NCBI GenBank assembly: GCA_035556075.1
Contig: DATMFQ010000040.1
Span: 1 to 14,663, forward strand
Length of the DNA stretch: 14,663 bases
Source: 73-13 sp035556075
GTDB lineage: Bacteria > Actinomycetota > Actinomycetes > Actinomycetales > Microbacteriaceae
Direction: 5' to 3'
Position numbers and translations under genes: made by a program. A model generated the notes under the pieces. That model was not told the DNA's origin. It was given only the letters and a program-made list of their open reading frames with translations, and did no database searches. This document shows, one piece after another, positions 1-5,728 of the stretch. Every line of letters begins with the position of its first letter. Position 1 is the first letter of the stretch.

Positions 1-204
1 ATCGATCGCCTCGGGACGCCCGTTGCGGCCGACCCCGACCGCGAACTCGACCTCGTCGCCCTCGCTCGGTCGCGGCGCCCCACTCGGGTAGGCACTGTGG
101 TGGACAAACACCCGGCGGCCGCCGTCCGTCTCCTCGAAAAATCCGAACCCGCGTGCGTCATCCCAGCGGACGAGCACACCAGTGCGTCGGGCTGGGGTAC
201 CCAT
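1..204 (-). CDS. Cold-shock-domain protein, N-terminal part (runs off the left edge)
   Basis: Only the first 68 residues are in the window. They form a cold-shock domain, a five-stranded OB fold that binds single-stranded RNA or DNA. The RNP1-like GFGFF lies at about residues 19-23 and the RNP2-like VFVHHS at about 32-37. The segment GDEVEFAVGVGRNGRPEA matches the end of the domain. Free-standing cold-shock proteins are about 67 residues and would stop near here, but no stop codon is reached. The protein is therefore longer and may be the actinobacterial type in which the domain precedes a membrane-bound DUF1294 region; that part is inference. The ATG at 204 is the only sensible start because an in-frame TAG lies three codons upstream. 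No Shine-Dalgarno sequence is present, and a TAGCAT box six bases before the ATG points to a leaderless transcript. Confidence 0.85.
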   Translation of the reverse strand, partial: MGTPARRTGVLVRWDDARGFGFFEETDGGRRVFVHHSAYPSGAPRPSEGDEVEFAVGVGRNGRPEAID

Positions 205-210
205 GCACGA

Positions 211-216
211 ATGCTA
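211..216 (-). promoter_or_regulatory. -10 box of leaderless promoter for the cold-shock-domain gene
   Basis: TAGCAT on the minus strand ends 6 nt before the ATG at 204, so transcription would start at or beside the start codon. No clear -35 is seen. Confidence 0.5.
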
Positions 217-274
217 ACCGCGGCGACCGACGTTCAGCTCGCCGAGGAGCTGGGTGCAGCAGTGCAGCACGCCC

Positions 275-712
275 TCAGACCGCGCGCGGCACTCGGCGTG
301 CCACGAGCACCAGGTGGACGACGATGCCGATGAGGAGCAGGAAGCTCGTGACGATGTACACCGTGTGCAGCTGCGACTCGCCCGCCTCGCCGCCAGCGAG
401 GACGATGTCGGTCCGGGCGTTGAGCATCGGTCGAACGACCGCGACCTGGACGATGAGGACGACCCAAAGCGCCTCGAGCACCGCCCAGATGCTGCGGCTC
501 GAGCGCGGCCGGATCGACAGCAGGGTGATGACGAGGAGCATGCCGACGCCGATGAGGTCTGCCGTGGTCAGGACGAGTCGGCCGATGCCGAGCGCGATCT
601 CGACGGTCACGCCGGGTGCGAGGAATTTGAGTGGCGTCTCGATGAATGCGAGCGCGCCGAGGATCCCCAGCCACACGCTCGGCAGAATGAGTCGGAGTGC
701 CCAGATCGCCAT
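275..712 (-). CDS. Four-helix integral membrane protein, unknown function
   Basis: A 145-residue hydrophobic protein with four predicted membrane helices at about residues 5-26, 41-66, 74-93 and 116-139. A conserved-looking stretch, ETPLKFLAPGVTVEIALGIG, follows helix 1, and HTVYIV opens helix 4. Small actinobacterial membrane proteins with this ExPxKFxAPG pattern are familiar as hypothetical proteins, but I cannot assign a function. They may be distantly related to DUF4149/TMEM205-like families, which is a guess. The start at 712 is set by a TAGGCT box 6 nt upstream and the absence of a ribosome-binding site. It lies 70 bp upstream of the cold-shock gene on the same strand, and that gene has its own -10 box. 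Confidence 0.8.
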   Translation of the reverse strand: MAIWALRLILPSVWLGILGALAFIETPLKFLAPGVTVEIALGIGRLVLTTADLIGVGMLLVITLLSIRPRSSRSIWAVLEALWVVLIVQVAVVRPMLNARTDIVLAGGEAGESQLHTVYIVTSFLLLIGIVVHLVLVARRVPRAV

Positions 713-718
713 GCCTTC

Positions 719-724
719 AGCCTA
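719..724 (-). promoter_or_regulatory. -10 box of leaderless promoter for the membrane protein gene
   Basis: TAGGCT on the minus strand, followed by 6 nt and then the ATG at 712. TTGACA and TTGACC matches further upstream (753-764) are 28 bp or more away, too far to pair with this box. Confidence 0.5.
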
Positions 725-768
725 CGACTGGCAGCAAATACCGGGACGCTGGGGTCAATGTCAAGGCC

Positions 769-798
769 TTGCCTGGTCCCGACGATCCGGCCTAGCCT
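769..798 (+). promoter_or_regulatory. Promoter of the DUF6458 gene
   Basis: A -35-like TTGCCT at 769-774 and a TAGCCT -10 at 793-798 are separated by 18 bp. The predicted transcription start near 805 gives a leader of roughly 78 nt carrying an AAGGAGG ribosome-binding site, unlike the leaderless neighbours. Confidence 0.5.
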
Positions 799-882
799 GA
801 CCCCGCGGCTCGCGTCCCACACTGAGGCGTCGTGGTGGTGCGCGAGCCGCCCTCGATACTGGACACCCTGAAGGAGGCCCCC

Positions 883-1140
883 ATGAGTCTCGGAGCCGGA
901 ATTGGACTGCTCGTCATTGGCGCGATCCTTGCCTTCGCCGTCAACGTCGAGACCGAGTGGGTCGATCTCACCATGATCGGCTACATCCTGATGGCGGCGG
1001 GCCTCGTCGGCATCATCATTGGCATCGTGCTCATGGCCCGGCGCAGCCGCACCGACACGGTGAGCCGCACGGTCATCGACCCCGCGAGCGGGGAGCGTGT
1101 CGAGCGCGTCACGAGCGATCGGGACGACCCCGTCATCTGA
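883..1140 (+). CDS. DUF6458 family small membrane protein
   Basis: An 85-residue protein with two membrane helices (about residues 2-20 and 28-51) and a charged C-terminal tail. The sequence, beginning MSLGAGIGLLVIGAILAFAV and continuing with VDLTMIGYILMAAG, is the typical pattern of the DUF6458 family of short actinobacterial membrane proteins, whose role is unknown. The start at 883 is chosen over an in-frame upstream GTG at 832 because a perfect AAGGAGG ribosome-binding site lies at 871-877 and the family normally begins with MSLGxGI. The tail after helix 2 (RTDTVSRTVIDPASGERVER) is probably cytoplasmic. The gene stands alone, with its own promoter. Confidence 0.85.
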   Translation: MSLGAGIGLLVIGAILAFAVNVETEWVDLTMIGYILMAAGLVGIIIGIVLMARRSRTDTVSRTVIDPASGERVERVTSDRDDPVI

Positions 1141-1177
1141 GCGCGCCCCGCGTGTTGCGCCGTCGGCGCTCGGTCGC

Positions 1178-1183
1178 CAGGCT
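1178..1183 (+). promoter_or_regulatory. Possible -10 box for the TMEM175-family gene
   Basis: CAGGCT lies 6 nt before the GTG at 1190. This is the same spacing as the other leaderless starts in this window, but the first consensus T is replaced by C. Confidence 0.3.
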
Positions 1184-1189
1184 GGGAAG

Positions 1190-1894
1190 GTGACGACGAA
1201 GCAGCACGACCCCGATCTGAGTGCCCGGGCGGGGAAGACTGGCACGCCCACGCAGCTCATCTCCCGTGAGACGAGCGAGTTCGACCGCGGGCTCAGCTTC
1301 TTCGACGCGATCTACGCCTTCGCCATCACGCTGCTCATCGCCAACGTCGACGCGCCACCTGCCGAAGCCTGGCACGATCTCGGCACCCTGCTCGACACGG
1401 GTGTTGTGCGCCAGCTCGGCGGGTTCGCACTGAGCTTCGTCGTCATCGCCGCGTTCTGGCGGGTCAACCTCGGGCTCGTCAAACGCGTGTCGGCGATGGA
1501 TTCGGCGACGACGACCATGAATCTCGTGGCGGCCGCATTCGTCGTGCTCATCCCGTTCACGACGCAAGGCATCAGCGACCCCGCCTCCGAGAACTACGTC
1601 CTGCCGACCATCCTCTATGCCGTGAACATCGCGACCGCCTCGATCGCCCAGCTCGCCATGTTCGAGGTCGCACGGCGGCGCGGGCTCGAAACGGATCGCC
1701 TCTCGCTGCGCGCGCACACCGCATTCGTCCTTGACTGGCTCGTCGTCCCCGCGGTCTTCCTCGCGTCCATTCCGGTCGCGCTGCTGTGGGGTGCCGACGC
1801 CGGCAAGATCACGTGGGCAGCCCTCCTCATCCTCGGTCCGCTGTCCGCATGGCTCGTCACGCGACGCGCAGCGCGGCCCACACCGCCGCGGTGA
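1190..1894 (+). CDS. TMEM175/DUF1211 family membrane protein (putative K+ channel)
   Basis: A 234-residue membrane protein whose first helix carries the family signature, here RGLSFFDAIYAFAITLL (family pattern RxxxFSDxVxAxxxTLL). Bacterial TMEM175 proteins form tetrameric potassium-permeable channels in the cytoplasmic membrane, with six helices per subunit. The hydropathy here is compatible with six helices. The function is inferred from the family and not from selectivity residues. The GTG at 1190 is chosen because the frame extends further upstream only into a low-quality Arg/Ser-rich stretch overlapping the DUF6458 stop, and because a weak -10 (CAGGCT) sits 6 nt before it. The first ~25 residues are hydrophilic. 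The 3' end overlaps the convergent TetR gene by 38 bp. Confidence 0.75.
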   Translation: MTTKQHDPDLSARAGKTGTPTQLISRETSEFDRGLSFFDAIYAFAITLLIANVDAPPAEAWHDLGTLLDTGVVRQLGGFALSFVVIAAFWRVNLGLVKRVSAMDSATTTMNLVAAAFVVLIPFTTQGISDPASENYVLPTILYAVNIATASIAQLAMFEVARRRGLETDRLSLRAHTAFVLDWLVVPAVFLASIPVALLWGADAGKITWAALLILGPLSAWLVTRRAARPTPPR

Positions 1895-2405
1895 TGATCG
1901 GCCGGGGCTCCACCGGTCGGTCACTGCCGAGCACCTGCAGGAAGAGGCCCTGGAAGCAGCTCGCAAGGAGCCGAACCGCGAGCTCCGGGTCCGGCGCACC
2001 GAGCTCGGCGAAGGCGAAGCCTACCGGCGCGAGCATCTCCGTGCGCCGTGCATCGAGGATGTGTCGGACCGCCTCGTCGTGCCCGGCTTCGACGTAGAGC
2101 GCGAGGCGGGCGGCGGTCAGCGCGCGCAGCGGCCCGACCTGCTCGGCGAAGATCGCGACGAGCGAGTCGGCGAGGTCGCCCGGTGAGCCGGCCATCAGCT
2201 GGCGGGTGACGGCCGGCAGCTCCGTCGCGACCATGTGCGTCGTGACGCCGACGAGCAGCGCCTCGCGGGTGCGGAATGCGTTCGAGGTGGAGCCCTCGGG
2301 CAGCCCGGCGCGCTCGTCGACGCGACGGTGGGTGAGTCCGCGGATCCCCTCGGCCGCGAGGAGCTCGATCGCGGCTCGGAGCGAACGCTCCCGGTTCGAC
2401 GCCAT
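1857..2405 (-). CDS. TetR/AcrR-family transcriptional regulator
   Basis: A 182-residue repressor with an N-terminal helix-turn-helix at about residues 8-54 (AAIELLAAEGIRGLTHRRV, then the recognition-helix region LPEGSTSNAFRTREALL). The C-terminal ligand-binding and dimerisation domain is helical and rich in Ala/Leu. The length fits the family (180-220). TetR proteins usually repress a divergent neighbour until a small ligand binds. Here the divergent gene is a four-helix membrane protein starting 60 bp away, with a perfect palindrome between them, so control of that gene and self-control are likely. The ligand cannot be predicted. The ATG at 2405 has no ribosome-binding site but a TACCAT box 6 nt upstream. 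Its 3' end overlaps the TMEM175-like gene tail-to-tail. Confidence 0.9.
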   Translation of the reverse strand: MASNRERSLRAAIELLAAEGIRGLTHRRVDERAGLPEGSTSNAFRTREALLVGVTTHMVATELPAVTRQLMAGSPGDLADSLVAIFAEQVGPLRALTAARLALYVEAGHDEAVRHILDARRTEMLAPVGFAFAELGAPDPELAVRLLASCFQGLFLQVLGSDRPVEPRPIITAAVWAALRVA

Positions 2406-2411
2406 GGAATC

Positions 2412-2417
2412 ATGGTA
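2412..2417 (-). promoter_or_regulatory. -10 box of leaderless tetR promoter
   Basis: TACCAT on the minus strand ends 6 nt before the ATG at 2405. Its upstream base is the first base of the palindrome at 2417-2432, so a bound repressor would cover it. Confidence 0.55.
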
Positions 2418-2432
2418 ACTACATTCGTAGTT
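2417..2432. promoter_or_regulatory. Palindromic operator, probable TetR-family binding site
   Basis: A perfect inverted repeat AACTAC-ATTC-GTAGTT with 6-bp arms and a 4-bp centre, matching the size and shape of TetR-family operators. It touches the -10 box of tetR on one side and overlaps the -35 of the divergent membrane gene (2431-2436) on the other, so one bound dimer could block both promoters. Confidence 0.7.
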
Positions 2433-2459
2433 GTGCCCGGGGTGGCGCGGCAGTACATT
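2431..2459 (+). promoter_or_regulatory. Leaderless promoter of the TetR-controlled membrane gene
   Basis: A -35 TTGTGC (2431-2436), a 17-bp spacer and a -10 TACATT (2454-2459), then 6 nt to the ATG at 2466. The -35 overlaps the right arm of the palindrome. Confidence 0.6.
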
Positions 2460-2465
2460 CAGCGC

Positions 2466-2894
2466 ATGTCGCCAATCCCCGCGCTTGCGATCGCCGACCT
2501 CGTCCTCCTCGTGGCCGCCGCCTCGCTCGGGCTCGCCTCGCTACTCGGCTGGCTCCGGCACCCCGAAGCTGCCTTCCCCACGGCGAAGGCGGTCACGCAC
2601 CTCGCGCTCCAACTGGTCGCCATCGCGGTCTGGGTGGCCTTCGTCGTCTCCGGAGCCGTCGCCGCCGCCTGGGCCGCATTCGTCATCATCACCCTCGGCC
2701 AGGTGCTTGGTGACCTGCTCATGTTCGCCTCGTACCGCGCCCGCCGGCCCGGCGTCGCGCAACCCGGCTACCTCGCCGTCGGCGGGGACGTGCTGAGCTT
2801 CCGCCGCCCGGTGCCGGCCATGCACGCGCTCGTCGGCGCGCTCGCCTGGTTCGGCATGCTCGCGATCTGCATCGCCGCGACTGTCATCGGCTAG
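2466..2894 (+). CDS. Four-helix membrane protein divergent from TetR regulator
   Basis: A 142-residue protein with four predicted membrane helices at about residues 6-27, 42-62, 65-82 and 118-141. A short Arg-rich loop (SYRARRPG) follows helix 3, and a VLSFRRPVP loop precedes helix 4. I do not recognise the family. Size and topology resemble DoxX-like or other small four-helix proteins, but no diagnostic motif supports that. The frame is open further upstream, but the ATG at 2466 is preferred because a good promoter (TTGTGC, 17 bp, TACATT) ends exactly 6 nt before it and the upstream frame would run into tetR. Context suggests a TetR-repressed function such as efflux, detoxification or envelope stress, which is inference only. 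Confidence 0.75.
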   Translation: MSPIPALAIADLVLLVAAASLGLASLLGWLRHPEAAFPTAKAVTHLALQLVAIAVWVAFVVSGAVAAAWAAFVIITLGQVLGDLLMFASYRARRPGVAQPGYLAVGGDVLSFRRPVPAMHALVGALAWFGMLAICIAATVIG

Positions 2895-2926
2895 CGGGAT
2901 CTGGTGCGCAGCGGCCCCGCGGGCGC

Positions 2927-3268
2927 TTAGTCCAGGCCGAGGGCGGTGGCGATCTCGGGGAACCGGACCGCGATGGCCTGCCAGAGGATCTCCTCGTCGG
3001 TGCCGTCGTAGTCGTGGGCGATGAAGTTGCGGACGGCTCGGATGCCGCGCCAGTCGATCTCCGGATGCGCGTCCCTGAAGGACTCGGCCAGCCGATCAGC
3101 GGCAGCGGACAGGTCGACGACGAGCGACCGGGCAATGCGACGTTGGTCATCATCGTCCGGGTCGATGAACCGCTCATGTCCACGGTCAGCGACCCGTCGA
3201 GCGGTGACCGCGAAACGGGCGATGTCGGCGAGGATCACCGGCACGCGATCGAGCTCGTCCCCGCTCAC
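2927..3268 (-). CDS. hepT: HepT-like HEPN-domain toxin (DUF86)
   Basis: A 113-residue, mostly helical protein with the HEPN ribonuclease signature RX4HXY: R80-N-F-I-A-H85-D-Y87. In the characterised HepT/MntA pairs, Arg and His form the RNase active site and the Tyr is the residue AMPylated by the partner nucleotidyltransferase. All three are present, so the protein looks competent both as a toxin and as a modification target. The length is typical of the family. The GTG start overlaps the stop of the upstream HTH-MNT gene by 4 bp (GTGA), indicating translational coupling with the partner made first. It converges with the TetR-linked membrane gene across a 32-bp gap. The RNA target is unknown. 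Confidence 0.85.
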   Translation of the reverse strand: MSGDELDRVPVILADIARFAVTARRVADRGHERFIDPDDDDQRRIARSLVVDLSAAADRLAESFRDAHPEIDWRGIRAVRNFIAHDYDGTDEEILWQAIAVRFPEIATALGLD

Positions 3269-3726
3269 AGCGCGACGGCCTCGGCGAGGATCCGCTCCAT
3301 CGTCGGCCCGGTGCCTCGGTCGGAAACGACGTCGACCCCGACCCCCAGCAGCTCTTCGACCTCGGCCATGAACCCCGCGAGGTCGAACACCGACGCCTCC
3401 GGCGCAGGGTGCACGAGCAAGTCGACGTCGGAGACGGCACCGGCAGTCCCACGCGCGACCGAGCCGAACACCCGAACCTCGCTCAGCCCGCGAGCCGCGG
3501 CGGCTGCGAGAATTGGAGTCCGCACCTGACGCAGCCGCTCGAGCGTCGGGACCCGGAGCACGGCGTCGAGGCGCTCCGCAGTCGCCGCCGCGGGGACCCG
3601 ACGGCCCCGCTCGTACGCAGCAATATTCGGTTGCGGGACACCGGATCGCGCGGCAAGCTCACGCTGCGACAGGCCAGCCTCCTGCCGCCTGCGCCGCAGC
3701 ATCTCGCCGCTCGTGCCCGTCGCCAT
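3265..3726 (-). CDS. mntA: HTH-MNT nucleotidyltransferase, MntA-like antitoxin of the HepT module
   Basis: A 153-residue two-domain protein. Residues 9-62 are an XRE-type helix-turn-helix (LSQRELAARSGVPQPNIAAY). Residues 70-150 are a minimal nucleotidyltransferase with the GSX10DXD motif: G88-S89, D100 and D102, plus a likely third acidic residue D132 in VDVV. In type VII toxin-antitoxin pairs this enzyme neutralises HepT by AMPylating its tyrosine. The stand-alone MntA lacks a DNA-binding domain. Here the fused HTH suggests that the antitoxin also represses its own promoter. The ATG at 3726 is chosen over an upstream frame extension because it lies 6 nt after TATCAT and begins directly before the HTH. 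An in-frame extension upstream to 3816 is composed of residues unlike the family. Confidence 0.85.
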   Translation of the reverse strand: MATGTSGEMLRRRRQEAGLSQRELAARSGVPQPNIAAYERGRRVPAAATAERLDAVLRVPTLERLRQVRTPILAAAAARGLSEVRVFGSVARGTAGAVSDVDLLVHPAPEASVFDLAGFMAEVEELLGVGVDVVSDRGTGPTMERILAEAVAL

Positions 3727-3732
3727 AGCCCC

Positions 3733-3752
3733 ATGATAGCGAGGCGATATCG
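3733..3752 (-). promoter_or_regulatory. Leaderless promoter of the HTH-MNT/HepT operon with small palindrome
   Basis: TATCAT (3733-3738) ends 6 nt before the ATG at 3726. Directly upstream, in the -35/-10 spacer region, is the 8-bp palindrome CGATATCG (3745-3752), a possible half of an autoregulatory site. No convincing -35 is visible. Confidence 0.45.
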
Positions 3753-3839
3753 ACACAGCGAACGGCAAGTCGCGTCTGCGCCGTGCCGGCCGGATGAACC
3801 ACATCGGCATCAGCATCGAGCATGGCGCCAGAAGCGACA

Positions 3840-3878
3840 GATGTCTCGCGACATATGAGACACATGTCGCGAGACATC
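3840..3878. repeat. Composite palindrome: two ATGTC-N4-GACAT boxes forming a 15-bp inverted repeat
   Basis: Bases 3840-3854 are the exact reverse complement of 3864-3878, with a 9-base spacer. Each arm is itself a palindrome: ATGTC-TCGC-GACAT on the left and ATGTC-GCGA-GACAT on the right. The two centres are 23 bp apart, about two helical turns. It lies 7 bp beyond the 3' end of tRNA-Ala and about 115 bp upstream of the HTH-MNT start. It could act as a paired operator, as a strong hairpin ending tRNA transcription (though no T-run follows), or as a recombination site. The sequence alone does not decide. Confidence 0.7.
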
Positions 3879-3884
3879 ACAGGG

Positions 3885-3957
3885 TGGACCCTAGGAGATT
3901 CGAACTCCTGACCTCCTCGATGCGAACGAGGCGCGCTACCAACTGCGCCAAGGGCCC
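3885..3957 (-). tRNA. tRNA-Ala (anticodon CGC)
   Basis: A complete 73-nt cloverleaf. The acceptor arm is GGGCCCT/AGGGTCC with the G3-U70 wobble that marks alanine tRNAs. The D stem is GCGC/GCGC, the anticodon stem CCTCG/CGAGG with loop TTCGCAT (anticodon CGC, codon GCG), and the T arm AGGAG-TTCGAAT-CTCCT. The discriminator is A73. CCA is not encoded (the bases after A73 are CCC), as in many actinobacterial tRNA genes. The gene lies between the end of the large membrane protein gene and the toxin-antitoxin module. tRNA 3' ends are frequent integration sites, which may explain the neighbouring accessory module. Confidence 0.97.
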
Positions 3958-3987
3958 GCGCTCCACGCGGGGTGAAGTGCGGCGTCA

Positions 3988-3993
3988 ATCGTA
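3988..3993 (-). promoter_or_regulatory. Possible -10 box for tRNA-Ala
   Basis: TACGAT on the minus strand would place a start near 3981, about 24 nt before the mature tRNA 5' end. No good -35 is visible, and read-through from the upstream membrane protein gene is also possible. Confidence 0.35.
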
Positions 3994-4001
3994 ACAGAGG
4001 C

Positions 4002-4958
4002 TTAGGAGGCGCGGCGCCGCGCGAGCGCAGAATCCAGGTCGATCGCGACACCGGAGGCGTCATCGCCGACAATGCCCATGCTCGCGTACCGGCTCGACGT
4101 CGTCATCGCCGGCGCAGACACCGGTGCTGTCGACTGGGTGACCCCGACGGGCTCCCGGTCCCGCGCATTCATCCTCTCGACGGGAGCGACCGAGGACGCG
4201 CCAGCTGCCGCACGAGCCGCGACACGGCGGCGCTCCTCCACCTCAGCGATCCGCGCGTTCTCCTCGGCAGCCCCGACGGACTGGCCAAGCGCCTCGGCCC
4301 GCGCGGCGGCGAGCATCGCCTCGCGGCGCACCTGCGCAAGCGGCTGCGGCAGCGGCTGCGGAGTCCACGTGCGGGACGGCGACGACGGTGCTTGCCGGAC
4401 CCGGTGCTGCGGCGCGCGCGACACACGCTCCCGCGCAACCTCGGCGCGGCGCGCCCGCTCCTCGGCGGCAGCCCGTGCGGCGCGCTCCCGCGCGGTCGTG
4501 TTGATCCCGTGCTGCAGGGCACCGGCACCGACCGCGACGAGGGCGGCGATGACCGCGACGATCCCGCTCGCCGCCGCGACGCCCGCGGTCACGGCGAGCG
4601 AACCCTGCCAGCCGAGCACGACGAGCGCAGCGACGAGGACCGCGGTCACGGCGAGGCGGGTGCGGCGCAGCCGTGCGGCGGCCGCCGCGCGCACGTCGAC
4701 CGCGGCGCGCGCCTCGGCGAGCACCTGCTGCTTCGTCAGCCGCGACGCGGCGATGCGGGCCTTCGCGGCATTCTCGAGCCGCAGCGCCTCGGGCGCCTCA
4801 GCGGTCTCGGCGAGGACGCGGATGGTCTGCTGGAGTCGCACGGCATTGCGCTCGCTCGCGAGATACTCGCGGCGCTGCAGCCAGTTCGGGACCAGATAGG
4901 CGAGCCAGAGCACGGCTGCGACCGCGAACAGGATCCCTCCGCCGAACCACGACTCCAT
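4002..4958 (-). CDS. Actinobacterial membrane protein of the galU-rimJ locus (Rv0996-like position)
   Basis: A 318-residue protein. Helix 1 is at residues 5-25, followed by a long charged, Ala/Arg/Glu-rich, likely coiled segment (28-100) with the conserved-looking NWLQRREYLASERNAVRLQQT. A hydrophobic pair of helices spans 102-117 and 120-148. The tail of about 170 residues is Ala/Arg-rich and low in predicted order, with a coiled-coil-like stretch at 150-175. Homologues in Microbacteriaceae are usually called hypothetical or large exoprotein. The position after rimJ matches the conserved membrane protein gene after rimJ in Mycobacterium tuberculosis. No enzyme motif is seen, so function is unknown. 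The ATG at 4958 follows a TAGCCT box by 7 nt, with no ribosome-binding site. Its stop lies 45 bp before tRNA-Ala. Confidence 0.8.
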   Translation of the reverse strand: MESWFGGGILFAVAAVLWLAYLVPNWLQRREYLASERNAVRLQQTIRVLAETAEAPEALRLENAAKARIAASRLTKQQVLAEARAAVDVRAAAAARLRRTRLAVTAVLVAALVVLGWQGSLAVTAGVAAASGIVAVIAALVAVGAGALQHGINTTARERAARAAAEERARRAEVARERVSRAPQHRVRQAPSSPSRTWTPQPLPQPLAQVRREAMLAAARAEALGQSVGAAEENARIAEVEERRRVAARAAAGASSVAPVERMNARDREPVGVTQSTAPVSAPAMTTSSRYASMGIVGDDASGVAIDLDSALARRRAS

Positions 4959-4965
4959 GGCGGTC

Positions 4966-4971
4966 AGGCTA
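4966..4971 (-). promoter_or_regulatory. -10 box of leaderless promoter for the locus membrane protein
   Basis: TAGCCT on the minus strand with 7 nt to the ATG at 4958, giving the gene its own start separate from galU-rimJ. Confidence 0.5.
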
Positions 4972-5083
4972 AGCGGCGGAGCGCATTCTCTCGATCTGCC
5001 ACACCGAACATTCAACAACTACTTGAAGCTGCCCGCGCCAGTCCCCCGCGCCGGTCCCCCGCGCCCGGCCCCATGTCGCCCGG

Positions 5084-5728
5084 TCAGCCGGCGAGACCCG
5101 CTGCGATCCGGTCGATCGCGGGCACCCGCGCCCAGTTCGGGTCGACGCGGTCCGAGCGCCACCGCTCGAGCACCCCGAACGGCACGTCCTCGACGGTGAG
5201 CGCGAACGCGAAATGATCCCGCCACGCACCGTCGATATGGATATAGCGCCGCCGGATCCCCTCGTAGCGGAAGCCGAGCTTCTCGACCACCCGCAGCGAT
5301 GCCGCATTCTCCGGTCTGATGCAGATCTCGACCCGATGCAGCCCGAGCTCGGTGAAGCAGTGATCCGCGACGAGCGCAACCGCCGTCGGCGTCACACCGC
5401 GGCCCGCGAACCGCTCCGCGACCCAGTAGCCGATCGCGCAGGACGACAGCGAGCCGAAGGAGATCTGCGACACATTGAGCTGCCCGGCGAACTCGCCGCC
5501 GACCTCCATGACGAAGGGGAGGCCGACGCCCTCGCGGGCCATGTCGCGGAGGAGACGAATGCCGGCGCGCGCGCCGTAGGACGGCCCACTCCCGGGATTG
5601 GTCGCCTCCCAGCGCCGCAGCCACCCACGACCCGTCCGCAACTCCGCCTCGAGCACCCGCGCGTCGCGGACCCGAATCGGGCGGACCGTGACGACCGGGT
5701 CATGCAGCGTGGGCAGGGCGAGGCGCAT
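5084..5728 (-). CDS. rimJ: GNAT-family N-acetyltransferase, RimJ-like
   Basis: A 214-residue acetyltransferase of the RimJ/RimL type, which transfers acetyl groups from acetyl-CoA to protein N-termini or similar amines. The acetyl-CoA-binding loop RFAGRGVT is at about 106-113, preceded by the beta strand CAIGYWVAE (97-105). The RimJ-like signature HRVEICIRPENAASLRVVEK is at 131-150, followed by LGFRYEGIRRRY (151-162). E. coli RimJ acetylates ribosomal protein S5; the substrate here is unproven. The ATG at 5728 directly abuts the galU stop (TAGATG), so the two genes are cotranscribed and probably translationally coupled. In mycobacteria moeA lies between galU and rimJ, but here nothing does. 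The family assignment is firm and the substrate is not. Confidence 0.9.
   Translation of the reverse strand: MRLALPTLHDPVVTVRPIRVRDARVLEAELRTGRGWLRRWEATNPGSGPSYGARAGIRLLRDMAREGVGLPFVMEVGGEFAGQLNVSQISFGSLSSCAIGYWVAERFAGRGVTPTAVALVADHCFTELGLHRVEICIRPENAASLRVVEKLGFRYEGIRRRYIHIDGAWRDHFAFALTVEDVPFGVLERWRSDRVDPNWARVPAIDRIAAGLAG

Noticed and set aside
753..764. TTGACC and TTGACA matches on the minus strand as -35 boxes for the 275-712 gene
   Set aside because: They lie 28-34 bp from the TAGGCT -10 box, too far for a normal promoter.
2235..2465. Upstream extension of the TetR-controlled membrane protein
   Set aside because: The extension lies inside tetR on the other strand and lacks membrane-protein character. 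The promoter and leaderless ATG at 2466 explain the gene better.
3983..3988. TTGACG as a -35 for tRNA-Ala
   Set aside because: A -10 at the proper distance would put the transcription start inside the mature tRNA.
5030..5080. C-rich near-repeats (GCGCC-GTCCCCC type) between rimJ and the membrane protein gene
   Set aside because: Irregular and short, consistent with low-complexity GC-rich DNA; no CRISPR-like spacing.
3972..5216. A 414-codon plus-strand frame over the membrane protein and rimJ
   Set aside because: Arg/Pro-rich shadow sequence that crosses several minus-strand genes and has no recognisable domain.
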